NCBI RefSeq assembly: GCF_038502225.1
Contig: NC_091391.1
Location: 2,232,821 to 2,296,820 of the forward strand
Reading direction: 5' to 3'
Source of the DNA: Cherax quadricarinatus
Lineage: Eukaryota; Arthropoda; Malacostraca; Decapoda; Parastacidae
DNA: 64,000 nt
The notes below the pieces were generated by a model. That model saw nothing but the letters and a program-made list of their open reading frames with translations. It did no database searches and had not been told where the DNA came from. This document shows positions 55,622 through 64,000 of this stretch, one piece after another; the stretch's first letter is position 1; the number at the start of each line of letters is the position of its first letter. Both the position numbers and the translations under genes were made by a program.

Positions 55622-57218
55622 TGTTTACCTGGAGTTTACCTGGAGAGAGTTTCGGGGGTCAACGCCCTCGCGGCCCGGTCTGTGACCAGGCCTCCTGGTG
55701 GATCAGCGCCTGATCAACCAGGCTGTTGCTGCTGGCTGCACGCAAACCAACGTACGAGCCACAGCCCGGCTGATCCGGAACTGACTTTAGGTGCTTGTCC
55801 AGTGCCAGCTTGAAGACTGCCAGGGGTCTGTTGGTAATCCCCCTTATGTGTGCTGGGAGGCAGTTGAACAGTCTCGGGCCCCTGACACTTATTGTATGGT
55901 CTCTTAACGTGCTAGTGACACCCCTGCTTTTCATTGGGGGGATGGTGCATCGTCTGCCAAGTCTTTTGCTTTCGTAGTGAGTGATTTTCGTGTGCAAGTT
56001 CGGTACTAGTCCCTCTAGGATTTTCCAGGTGTATATAATCATGTATCTCTCCCGCCTGCGTTCCAGGGAATACAGGTTTAGAAACCTCAAGCGCTCCCAG
56101 TAATTGAGGTGTTTTATCTCCGTTATGCGCGCCGTGAAAGTTCTCTGTACATTTTCTAGGTCGGCAATTTCACCTGCCTTGAAAGGTGCTGTTAGAGTGC
56201 AGCAATATTCCAGCCTAGATAGAACAAGTGACCTGAAGAGTGTCATCATGGGCTTGGCCTCCCTAGTTTTAAAGGTTCTCATTATCCATCCTGTCATTTT
56301 TCTAGCAGATGCGATTGATACAATGTTATGGTCCTTGAAGGTGAGATCCTCCGACATAATCACTCCCAGGTCTTTGACGTTGGTGTTTCGCTCTATTTCG
56401 TGGCCAGAATTTGTTTTGTACTCTGATGAAGATTTAATTTCCTCATGTTTACCATATCTGAGTAATTGAAATTTCTCATCGTTGAACTTCATATTGTTTT
56501 CTGCAGCCCACTGAAAGATTTGGTTGATGTCCGCCTGGAGCCTTGCAGTGTCTGCAATGGAAGACACTGTCATGCAGATTCGGGTGTCATCTGCAAAGGA
56601 AGACACGGTGCTGTGGCTGACATCCTTGTCTATGTCGGATATGAGGATGAGGAACAAGATGGGAGCTAGTACTGTGCCTTGTGGAACAGAGCTTTTCACC
56701 GTAGCTGTCTCGGACTTTACTCTGTTGACGACTACTCTCTGTGTTCTGTTAGTGAGGAAATTATAGATCCATCGACCGACTTTTCCTGTTATTCCTTTAG
56801 CGCGCATTTTGTGCGCTATTACGCCATGGTCACACTTGTCGAAGGCTTTTGCAAAGTCTGTATATATTACATCTGCATTCTTTTTGTCTTCTAGTGCATT
56901 TAGGACCTTGTCGTAGTGATCCAGTAGTTGAGACAGACAGGAGCGACCTGTTCTAAACCCATGTTGCCCTGAGTTGTGTAACTGATGGGTTTCTAGATGG
57001 GTGGTGATCTTGCTTCTTAGGACCCTTTCAAAGATTTTTATGATATGGGATGTTAGTGCTATTGGTCTGTAGTTCTTTGCTGTTGCTTTACTGCCCCCTT
57101 TGTGGAGTGGGGCTATGTCTGTTGTTTTTAGTAACTGAGGGACGACCCCCGTGTCCATGCTCCCTCTCCATAGGATGGAAAAGGCTCGTGATAGGGGCTT
57201 CTTGCAGTTCTTGTCTTC
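55622..57218 (-). pseudogene. LINE-A copy A3, ORF2 C-terminal two-thirds, inserted in the 19-bp array
   Basis: The minus strand is open from the array junction at 57218 to TGA at 55659-55661. It includes KKPLSRAFSILWRGSMDTG, DYRPIALTSH (here N for D), TDFAKAFDKCDHG, SSVPQGTVLAPILF, FADDTRIC and the C terminus SQTGPRGR. The 3' end with CTCCAGGTAAA faces left at 55622. The endonuclease and the N-terminal part of RT are missing by 5' truncation at CTTGCAGTTCTTG|TCTTCGAGAC. No stop interrupts the RT part, so the insertion is recent relative to the array it entered. Confidence 0.92.
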
Positions 57219-57219
57219 G

Positions 57220-57612
57220 AGACCCCTGGTTGTCTTCAAGACCCCTGACTGTTTTTAAAACCCCTGGCTGTCTTCGAAACCCCTGGTTGTCTTCAAGACC
57301 CCTGGTTGTCTTCAAGACTCCTGGCTGACTTCAAGACCCCTGGCTGTCTTCGAGACCCCTGGCTGCCTTCGAGACCCCTGGCTGTCTTCGAGACCCCTGG
57401 TTGTCTTCGAGACCCCTGGTTATCTTCGAGACCCCTGGTTGTCTTCAAGACCCCTGGTTGTCTTCAAGACTCCTGGCTGACTTCAAGACCCCTGGCTGTC
57501 TTCGAGACCCCTGGCTGCCTTCGAGACCCCTGGCTGTCTTCGAGACCCCTGGTTGTCTTCGAGACCCCTGGTTGTCTTCGAGACTCCTGGTTGTCTTCAA
57601 GACCCCTGGCTG
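57220..57612. repeat. 19-bp minisatellite, block 2
   Basis: About 20 units of the same family. The run GACTCCTGGCTGACTTCAAG ... GGCTGCCTTCGAG occurs twice here (57316-57370 and 57466-57520) and again at 58338-58392 in block 3, so multi-unit blocks were duplicated. Confidence 0.95.
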
Positions 57613-58055
57613 TGAACATTAAAATGGTATAAAATACCGACAGGTTGTTAGGTAAGACACATATGCAACAGTTAGGTATCTTTATTGTGAAACGTTTCGC
57701 CTACACAGTAGGCTTCTTCAGTCAAGTACAGAAAAGTTGATAGAAGCAGAAGATACTTGAAGACGATGTAATCAGTCCATCACCCTTAAAGTTTTGAGGT
57801 GGTCAGTCCCTCAGTCTGGAGAAGAGCATTGTTCCATAGTATGAAACAATATTGTTTCATACTATGGAGCAATGCTTTTCTCCAGACTGAGGGACTGACC
57901 ACCTCAAAACTTTAAGGGTGATGGACTGATTACATCGTCTTCAAGTATCTTCTGCTTCTATCAACTTTTCTGTACTTGACTGAAGAAGCCTACTGTGTAG
58001 GCGAAACGTTTCACAATAAAGATACCTAACTGTTGCATATGTGTCTTACCTAACA
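57613..58055. repeat. 410-bp near-perfect palindrome with fold-back element termini
   Basis: The arms 57646-57850 and 57851-58055 are reverse complements with only a few mismatches seen (for example at 57831 and 57837). The centre is ATGAAACAAT|ATTGTTTCAT with no spacer. Arms carry GTTAGGTAAGACACATATGC, GGTATCTTTATTGTGAAACG, the GCCTAC/GTAGGC hairpin and CTGAAGAAGCC. An unpaired stretch, 57613-57645 (ATTAAAATGGTATAAAATAC), matches the outer end of the element at 15947-16099. It is inserted in the 19-bp array. Confidence 0.95.
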
Positions 58056-58890
58056 CCCCTGGCTGTCTTCGAGACCCCTGGTTGTCTTCAAGACTCCTGG
58101 CTGTCTTCAAGACTCCTGGCTGTCTTCAAGACCCCTGGTTGTCTTCAAGACTCCTGGCTGTCTTCAAGACCCCTGGCTGTTTTCAAAACCCCTGGTTGTC
58201 TTCAAGACCCCTGGTTGTCTTCAAGACCCCTGGTTGTCTTCGAGACCCCTGGTTGTCTTCAAGACCCCTGACTGTTTTTAAAACCCCTGGCTGTCTTCGA
58301 GACCCCTGGTTGTCTTCAAGACCCCTGGTTGTCTTCAAGACTCCTGGCTGACTTCAAGACCCCTGGCTGTCTTCGAGACCCCTGGCTGCCTTCGAGACCC
58401 CTGGCTGTCTTCGAGACCCCTGGTTGTCTTCGAGACCCCTGGTTGTCTTCGAGACCCCTGGTTGTCTTCAAGACCCCTGGCTGTCTTCAAGACCCCTGGC
58501 TGTCTTCGAGACCCCTGGCTGTCTTCGAGACCCCTGGCTGTCTTCGAGACCTCTAGTTGTCTTCAAGACCCCTGGCAGTCTTCGAGACCCCTGGTTGTCT
58601 TCAAGACCCCTGGTTGTCTTCAAGACCCCTGGTTGTCTTCAAGACCCCTGGTTGTCTTCAAGACCCCTGGTTGTCTTCAAGACTCCTGGTTGTCTTGAAG
58701 ACCCCTGGTTGTCTTCGAGACCCCTGGTTGTCTTCAAGACCCCTGGTTGTCTTCAAGACCCCTGGCTGTCTTCAAGACCCCTGGTTGTCTTCAAGACCCC
58801 TGGTTGTCTTCAAGACCCCTGGTTGTCTTCAAGACCCCTGGCTGTGTTCAAGACCCCTGGTTGTCTTCAAGACCCCTGGTTGTCTTCAAG
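58056..58890. repeat. 19-bp minisatellite, block 3
   Basis: About 44 units, grading rightwards into nearly pure GACCCCTGGTTGTCTTCAA, and joined at 58890 to the LINE-A sequence (TCTTCAAGGAGCTGGACAGG). Confidence 0.96.
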
Positions 58891-59069
58891 GAGCTGGACA
58901 GGCACCTAAAGTCAGTACGTGACCAGCCGGGTTGTAGTTCCTATGTCGGGTTGAATGCAGCCAGCAGTAACAGCCTGGTTGATCAGGCCCTGAGCCGTTA
59001 TGACGCCTGGTCACAGACCTGGCCGAGGGGGCGTTGACCCCAGAAACCCTCTCCAGGTATACTCCAGGT

Positions 59070-59165
59070 ATCTCTAGTCAAGCACCTTAATTACCGGGAA
59101 CCTTTGAAATTCCTTAACCTGTTCTTCCCGGAACACAGGTGGGAAAGGTGCATTATAATCCGTGG
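59070..59165 (+). mobile_element. diverged LINE-A ORF2 fragment
   Basis: It reads KHLNYREPLKFLNLFFPEHR-like residues (with WERCIII after) against KHLNYWERLRFLNLYSLERR in intact copies. About 95 bp; joins A6 on the left and fold-back terminus sequence on the right. Confidence 0.65.
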
Positions 59166-59340
59166 TATAAACCTTGGTAATAAATACCGACAAGTTGGTT
59201 TAGAAAGACACGTAAGCAAACACTATGACATATTTATTAGAAAACGTTTCGGTCCTGGGACCTTGATCACTTCTAACATACAGAGGTAGAAAGGCATTAT
59301 ATATAGGCGGAGAGTGAGGTGTGACGCACGTGACCTGAGG
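59166..59340. mobile_element. fold-back/Penelope-type terminus, diverged
   Basis: It contains TAATAAATACCGACAAGTTG, AAGACACGTAAGCAAAC and TATTTATTAGAAAACGTTTC, paralleling AATACCGACAGGTTGTTAGG, AAGACACATATGCAAC and CTTTATTGTGAAACGTTTC in the palindrome at 57613-58055. Confidence 0.55.
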
Positions 59341-59344
59341 AATG

Positions 59345-59410
59345 TCATAAGAACATAAGAATGGAGGAACACTGTAGAAGGCCTACTGGCCCATGCGAGG
59401 CAGGTCCTTA
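59345..59410. mobile_element. dispersed repeat, unclassified
   Basis: Matches 17299-17352 (AGAAGGCCTACTGGCC, ATGCGAGGCAGGTCC). Confidence 0.5.
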
Positions 59411-59488
59411 TCAAAACAACCTCTGCCTATGATGAGGACTGTAGAAGTTAGAGGTGTGGGGCTGCGTTTCGTAGTGAGGTCTTTGATA

Positions 59489-60052
59489 GAGGACTCCAAT
59501 AGCAATAGTGAGGATAAATTACCAAAAACAACTGGTGGGAGCTCCATTGTTGGTGCTAGGGAGGATAGGAATAAGACAGGGAAACATGCACCAACAGGGA
59601 ATACAGTCACAGAAACCCAAGGCAAACGGAAACCAAGCCTGTGCACATACTATGCACTTGGTATCTGCTGGCATGGGAAATCTGGAAAAACAGATGGGAC
59701 ATGCAACTATGACCACCCTAGAAAATGTCATGTCCATATGACAACAGGAAAATGCAAACTCCCTTCCTGTAAGCTTTTTCACCCTGAAATGTGTACCTCT
59801 TCAGTACAGGAAAGACTGTGCTATAACTTAAATTGCCAGGCATACCATCTAAAGGGGACAAAAAGATACAAAACATCCAGGCCATGGGAAAACCTGGGTA
59901 GCCACAGCCACTCAAGAGGGAGAGGTTTTTTAGTGCCAGGAAGGAAAAAAAACTGGCAGGAAATGGCAGAAATCGTACACCAAATCCAATCATTCCTGGA
60001 GTGGAACCACAGTCGATGGCCTCCACTCCAAACCAACAGATACAGATACTAA
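59489..60052 (+). CDS. LINE-A ORF1 C-terminal half, triple CCCH zinc finger
   Basis: The frame is open from upstream flank (an ATG at 59393 lies in unrelated repeat) through EDSNSNSEDKLPK to TAA at 60050-60052. Three CCCH fingers follow SLCTYYALGIC: C-x7-C-x11-C-x3-H, then two C-x8-C-x4-C-x3-H. Next are a YHLKGTKRY segment, RGRGF and a basic tail NRYRY. The PHD-like region and the 12-residue repeats seen in copy A1 are missing by truncation. CCCH fingers of this spacing usually bind RNA; binding to LINE RNA is inferred. Confidence 0.85.
   Translation, partial: EDSNSNSEDKLPKTTGGSSIVGAREDRNKTGKHAPTGNTVTETQGKRKPSLCTYYALGICWHGKSGKTDGTCNYDHPRKCHVHMTTGKCKLPSCKLFHPEMCTSSVQERLCYNLNCQAYHLKGTKRYKTSRPWENLGSHSHSRGRGFLVPGRKKNWQEMAEIVHQIQSFLEWNHSRWPPLQTNRYRY
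59926..59932 (+). other. U UUU UUA heptamer in ORF1, candidate -1 frameshift site
   Basis: TTTTTTA lies exactly in the ORF1 frame as T TTT TTA (codons GGT TTT TTA). A -1 shift here enters the frame that runs open through the ORF1 end into the ATG of the TAATG overlap. The same heptamer is in copy A1 (minus strand, about 3091-3085). No downstream pseudoknot was established. Confidence 0.35.
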
Positions 60053-60076
60053 TGCCGGAAAAAAATCCCCCCCCAG
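60050..60076 (+). other. ORF1 stop/ORF2 start overlap (TAATG) with A7 and C8 tracts
   Basis: TAA at 60050-60052 and ATG at 60052-60054 overlap. Reading from this ATG gives MPEK, then leaves the endonuclease frame because A7+C8 totals 15; it would stay in frame at 16 or 19. Copy A1 has 20. The endonuclease frame itself is open from about 59934 but has no ATG before 60192, which lies after the conserved FFANIQGLKP start. Confidence 0.5.
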
Positions 60077-63000
60077 TACCAACAATACCACCAGTCCGAT
60101 AACATTCTTCTTTGCAAATATACAGGGTCTAAAGCCAGCAACAAACAACAAAATACCTTTCATCCGTGGACTGCTTGCAGAGGCAAAGGCAATGTTCGCG
60201 GCTTTCACTGAGACCCACATAAAGGATCACTTGGACAATGAAATATGGATCCCAGGTTACAACCTATACAGATGTGACAGAGTGAACAGGCAAAAGGGGG
60301 GGGGGGTTGGCCTGTACATTGCAGAGTCACTTGTTTGCACAGAACTGCTTAATGCCTCAAATGACGTAGTGGAAGTTTTAGCAGTAAAGGTCGAGAACCA
60401 AAACCTAGTCATTGTGGTAGTCTACAAGCCTCCGGATGCAACTTCCCAGCAATTCCAGGAACAGCTGTTAAAAATTGACCACTGTCTGGAAAATCTTCCA
60501 GCTCCTGCACCCAACATCTTGCTCCTGGGGGATTTCAACTTAAGGCACCTAAAATGGAGGAATATAGCAAATAATATTGTTGCAGTAATAACACCAGGAG
60601 GCAGCTCTGATGAAAACTCACACTCACACGAGCTTTTAAATCTCTGCACAAAATTCAATTTAAACCAGCAAATAATAGAGCCTACTAGACTGGAGAATAC
60701 ACTAGACCTCATATTCACTAACAATGATGATCTGATAAGAAATGTCACCATATCAAAAACAATATACTCAGATCACAACATAATTGAGGTTCATACATGT
60801 ATGCGTGGAGCCCCAGACCGACAAAATGAGACTAGTCACGAGGGAGCATTCACCAAATTCAACTTCAATAACAAAAACATAAAGTGGGACCAAGTAAACC
60901 AAGTCCTAACCGATATAAGCTGGGAAGATATACTAAGCAACACAGACCCAAACTTATGCCTAGAACAGATTAACTCGGTGGCACTCGATGTATGCACAAG
61001 GCTTATTCCTCTAAGAAAAAGGAGTAGATGTAAAATAGAAAGAGACAGGCGCTCCCTTTACAGGCGACGGAAAAGAATAACAGAGCGGCTAAAAGAGGTC
61101 AATATATCTGAAATGCGCAGGGAGACACTGGTCAGAGAAATAGCAAGCATCGAACTTAAGCTAAAAGAATCCTTTAGGAGTCAGGAATCGCGGGAAGAAC
61201 TAAAAGCCATAAATGAAATCGAAAGAAACCCAAAGTATTTCTTCTCCTATGCCAAATCAAAATCGAGAACAACGTCCAGTATTGGGCCCCTACTTAAACA
61301 AGATGGGTCCTACACAGATGACAGCAAGGAAATGAGTGAGCTACTCAAGTCCCAATATGACTCAGTTTTTAGCAAGCCGCTAACCAGACTGAGAGTCGAA
61401 GATCAAAATGAATTTTTTATGAGAGAGCCACAAAATTTGATTAACACAAGCCTATCCGATGTTATCCTGACGCCAAATGACTTCGAACAGGCGATAAATG
61501 ACATGCCCATGCACTCTGCCCCAGGGCCAGACTCATGGAACTCTGTGTTCATCAAGAACTGCAAGAAGCCCCTATCACGAGCCTTTTCCATCCTATGGAG
61601 AGGGAGCATGGACACGGGGGTCGTCCCTCAGTTACTAAAAACAACAGACATAGCCCCACTCCACAAAGGGGGCAGTAAAGCAACAGCAAAGGACTACAGA
61701 CCAATAGCACTAACATCCCATATCATAAAAATCTTTGAAAGGGTCCTAAGAAGCAAGATCACCACGCATCTAGAAACCCATCAGTTACACAACCCAGGGC
61801 AACATGGGTTTAGAACAGGTCGCTCCTGTCTGTCTCAACTATTGGACCACTACAACAAGGTCCTAAATGCACTAGAAGACAAAAAGAATGCAGATGTAAT
61901 ATATACAGACTTTGCAAAAGCCTTCGACAAGTGTGACCATGGCGTAATAGCGCACAAAATGGGTGCTAAAGGAATAACAGGAAAAGTCGGTCGATGGATC
62001 TATAATTTCCTCACTAACAGAACACAGAGAGTAGTCGTCAACAGAGTAAAGTCCGAGGCAGCTACGGTGAAAAGCTCTGTTCCACAAGGCACAGTACTCG
62101 CTCCCATCTTGTTCCTCATCCTTATATCCGACATAGACAAGGATGTCAGCCACAGCACCGTGTCTTCCTTTGCAGATGACACCCGAATCTGCATGACAGT
62201 GTCTTCCATTGCAGACACTGCAAAGCTCCAGGCAGACATCAACCAAATCTTTCAGTGGGCTGCAGAAAACAATATGAAGTTCAACGATGAGAAATTTCAA
62301 TTACTCAGATATGGTAAACATGAGGAAATTAAATCGTCATCAGAGTACAAAACAAATTCTGGCCACAAAATAGAGCGAAACACCAACGTCAAAGACCTGG
62401 GAGTGATCATGTCGGAGGATCTCACCTTCAAGGACCATAACATTGTATCAATCGCATCTGCTAGAAAAATGACAGGATGGATAATGAGAACCTTCAAAAC
62501 TAGGGAGGCCAAGCCCATGATGACACTCTTCAGGTCACTTGTTCTATCTAGGCTGGAATATTGCTGCACACTTACAGCACCTTTCAAGGCAGGTGAAATT
62601 GCCGACCTAGAAAATGTACAGAGAACTTTCACGGCGCGCATAACGGAGATAAAACACCTCAATTATTGGGAGCGCTTGAGGTTCCTAAACCTGTATTCCC
62701 TGGAACGCAGGAGGGAGAGATACATGATTATATACACCTGAAAAATCCTAGAAGGACTAGTACCGAACTTGCACACGAAAATCACTCATTACGAAAGCAA
62801 AAGACTTGGCAGACGATGCACCATCCCCCCAATGAAAAGCAGGGGTGTCACTAGCACGTTAAGAGACCACACAATAAGTGTCAGGGGCCCGAGACTGTTC
62901 AACTGCCTCCCAGCACACATAAGGGGGATTACCAACAGACCCCTGGCAGTCTTCAAGCTGGCACTGGACAAGCACCTAAAGTCAGTTCCGGATCAGCCGG

Positions 63001-63107
63001 GCTGTAGCTCGTATGTTGGTTTGCGTGCAGCCAGCAGCAACAGCCTGGTTGATCAGGCTCTGATCCACCAGGAGGCCTGGTCTCAGACCGGGCCGCGGGG
63101 GCGTTGA
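60052..63107 (+). pseudogene. LINE-A ORF2: APE endonuclease-reverse transcriptase, with one premature stop
   Basis: The conserved frame starts upstream of the first in-frame ATG (60192) at FFANIQGLKP. Numbering from 60192: endonuclease TETHI (E7), GGVGLY (about 37), LGDFN (113-116) and YSDHN (193-195). RT has HSAPGPDSWN, PIALTSHIIKIFERV, HGFRTGRSC, TDFAKAFD (catalytic D about 573), SSVPQGTVLAPILF (about 626) and FADD (660-663). The C terminus is LVLSRLEYCCTLTAPF and onward. A TGA at 62739-62741 replaces the TGG found in all other copies, ending the protein at 849 residues; the frame then continues open to TGA 63105-63107 (SQTGPRGR). RT and endonuclease catalytic residues are intact. The protein would nick the target and copy LINE RNA; the lost tail and the out-of-frame start make this copy doubtful as a source. 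Confidence 0.9.
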
Positions 63108-63149
63108 CCCCCGGAACTCTCTCCAGGTAAACTCCAGGTAAACTCCAGA

Positions 63150-64000
63150 TGTGTTTATGGTGGAAACGTTGATGTTACTCATAGCAAGTGCCCGGCGAGT
63201 ATTCGTGGCAACATCACCACATGGGAGTACTATGAACTGCTTAGGGGGCTGTTCCATGGGCGGTTTGTTGATAATAGCTTGTGCCTTAAGTCTGCAATCT
63301 CGGATGAAGAAAGATGGGAACTGAAGACATGTAAAGGCTTGTGTTATGTAAGTGCATTCTTCTTCTAGAAAACAAGGGCTGGAGATGCGAAGAGCTCTCA
63401 AGAAGAAGCCCCCCTCAAGGAAGTTCCTTGATGTTGGTGAGGAGCTCTTGATTTAGGGAATTGGATCTGTGCTCCAGTTCCCCGAATTAAGCCTGAATGC
63501 CTTCCACATCCCCCCCCCAGGCGCTGTATAATCCTCCGGGTTTAGCGCTTCCCCTTGATTAACACACACACATAACATCAAGAAGAAGCCAATGAGGACT
63601 CCTCTCTTAGTGCGGGTGTCTTGGTGTGAATAAAAGTGTACAAGATCGTCCTTGTTGGTAGGTTTTCTATACACTTTGAAGAGAAGTTTGTCACTGTCGG
63701 GAGATCTGCACAGTAGAACGTCGAGGAAAGGAAGTTTGCCATCATTTTCGAGTTCAAGTGTAAACTTTATTGATGGTTCAACTGCATTGATCTTGTTGAG
63801 AAGGGCCTGGATATTGAGACGTCTCGGATAGAAAACCAATATATCATCAACGTATCTTAGCCAGGTAACGGTGTTGGGAATGAGGGTGTTGAATTTCTCT
63901 GTCTCCAGGTTTTCCATGAAGAGGTTGGCAAGCACAGCACTGAGCTGGCTGCCCATTGCCATCCCAAAGCATTGTTTGTAACAGTTGTCCTGATACTTGA
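63150..64000 (-). pseudogene. Penelope-like element reverse transcriptase, interrupted, cut by window edge
   Basis: On the minus strand from 64000, the sequence reads CYKQCFGMAMGSQLSAVLAN, then LRYVDDILVFYPRR (catalytic YVDD), IKFTLELENDGKLPFLDVLL and VYRKPTNKDDLVHFYSHQ, the order and motifs of Penelope-like RTs. The frame breaks at 63591 where a short insert sits. Beyond it (63410-63165) the same protein resumes as RALRISSPCFLEEECTY, FPSFFIRDCRLKAQ and FIVLPCGDVATNTR. It then runs into the 3' end of LINE-A copy A2 near 63148. The GIY-YIG endonuclease is not in the window. YVDD is intact but the gene is broken by the insert and truncated. Confidence 0.88.
63411..63577 (-). mobile_element. SINE-like insert (family S3) with 13-bp target-site duplication
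   Basis: TCAAGAAGAAGCC at 63398-63410 is repeated exactly at 63578-63590. The insert matches 43562-43745 and 10009-10118 in reverse (TTAAGCCTGAATGCCTTCCA, GTTTAGCGCTTCCCC) and ends with TAACACACACACATAACA. Without insert and one duplicate, the Penelope-like codons ...VLIGFF and LRALR are contiguous in frame. Confidence 0.85.

Larger units (their letters stand above)
55117..59068 (+). mobile_element. LINE-A relative (A6) split by a minisatellite and two insertions
   Basis: The left part, 55117-55185, encodes the VRGPRLFNCLPAHIRG-like stretch and ...RSLAVFK. The right part, 58885-59037, resumes at FKELDRHLKSVRDQPG and ends AWSQTWPRGR at TGA 59035-59037, then CTCTCCAGGTATACTCCAGG. In an intact copy these two parts are contiguous (compare 62940-62960). 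Everything between is a 19-bp array with LINE-A copy A3 and a palindrome inserted. The flanks are more diverged than A1-A5, so this is an older copy. Confidence 0.88.
59489..63147 (+). mobile_element. LINE-A copy A2, most complete copy, 5'-truncated in ORF1
   Basis: It begins within ORF1 at GAGGACTCCAATAGC, just downstream of where the 36-bp array lies in copy A1, and ends in CTCTCCAGGTAAACTCCAGG followed by TAAACTCCAG. ORF1 C-terminal half, ORF1/ORF2 junction, full endonuclease and RT, and 3' end are all present. A G5-CGTTGA-C5 hairpin spans the ORF2 stop, and the following ACTCCAGGTAA repeats are shared by all copies; together these probably form the 3' recognition end for reverse transcription. 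Confidence 0.93.

Noticed and set aside
57690..58010. Hammerhead ribozyme in the fold-back/Penelope-type terminus
   Set aside because: CTGAAGA, a stem-loop and GAAAC are present in order, but there is an extra A before stem II and I find no stem I pairing or NUH cleavage site.

Overview
This window is a repeat-dominated piece of an arthropod nuclear genome. The repeat spectrum suggests a decapod crustacean: tRNA-derived SINEs, CR1/Jockey-like, I-like and RTE-like LINEs, a Penelope-like element and long minisatellites. That assignment is inference; no taxon-defining gene is present. I see no bacterial operon, CRISPR array, rRNA or free-standing tRNA gene. The only candidate host coding sequence is one short exon at 22741-22948 (minus strand), ending at a splice-donor-like GTAAGC.

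Layout. 1-5492 (minus) is a 5'-truncated LINE (family A). Its ORF1 carries a PHD-like finger, an in-frame 36-bp minisatellite and three CCCH zinc fingers; ORF2 carries endonuclease and reverse transcriptase. 6390-10000 (plus) is a second LINE (family B) with RT, RNase H and a CCHC knuckle, broken by a SINE. 10.5-25.3 kb is a series of minisatellites (24, 28/20, 15, 43, 41, 31, 41, 33 and 57-62 bp units) with TE fragments between them. 25357-41494 is one roughly 16-kb satellite of a 34-bp unit, about 470 copies. 41.5-46.6 kb holds microsatellites, tandem copies of a LINE 3' end (family C), a SINE and more minisatellites. 46.7-50.4 kb is a nested region: an RTE-like element split by a family C LINE that is itself split by a SINE, plus a chimeric insertion with a 21-bp target-site duplication and an 18-bp minisatellite. 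50.6-55.1 kb holds a LINE-A 3' end, a 41-bp array, a SINE with an internal 33-bp repeat and a LINE-B copy with an internal 44-bp repeat. 55.1-59.1 kb is a LINE-A copy split by a 19-bp minisatellite grown from its own ORF2; that array hosts another LINE-A copy and a 410-bp near-perfect palindrome. 59.5-63.15 kb is the best-preserved LINE-A copy (plus). 63.15-64.0 kb is a Penelope-like RT (minus) interrupted by a short SINE-like insert with a 13-bp duplication.

Main conclusion. At least seven minisatellites here match, at their edges or within the unit, sequence that is single-copy in a neighbouring transposon: LINE-A ORF1, LINE-A ORF2, LINE-B ORF, two SINE segments, the LINE-C 3' end and the RTE 3' UTR. 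The 41-bp arrays probably belong to the same class. The window looks like a place where retrotransposon segments repeatedly turn into tandem arrays. The most unusual single item is the LINE-A ORF1 (PHD, 12-residue repeats, triple CCCH), together with its ORF1/ORF2 junction, which has a UAAUG overlap, an in-frame U6A heptamer and length-variable A/C tracts.
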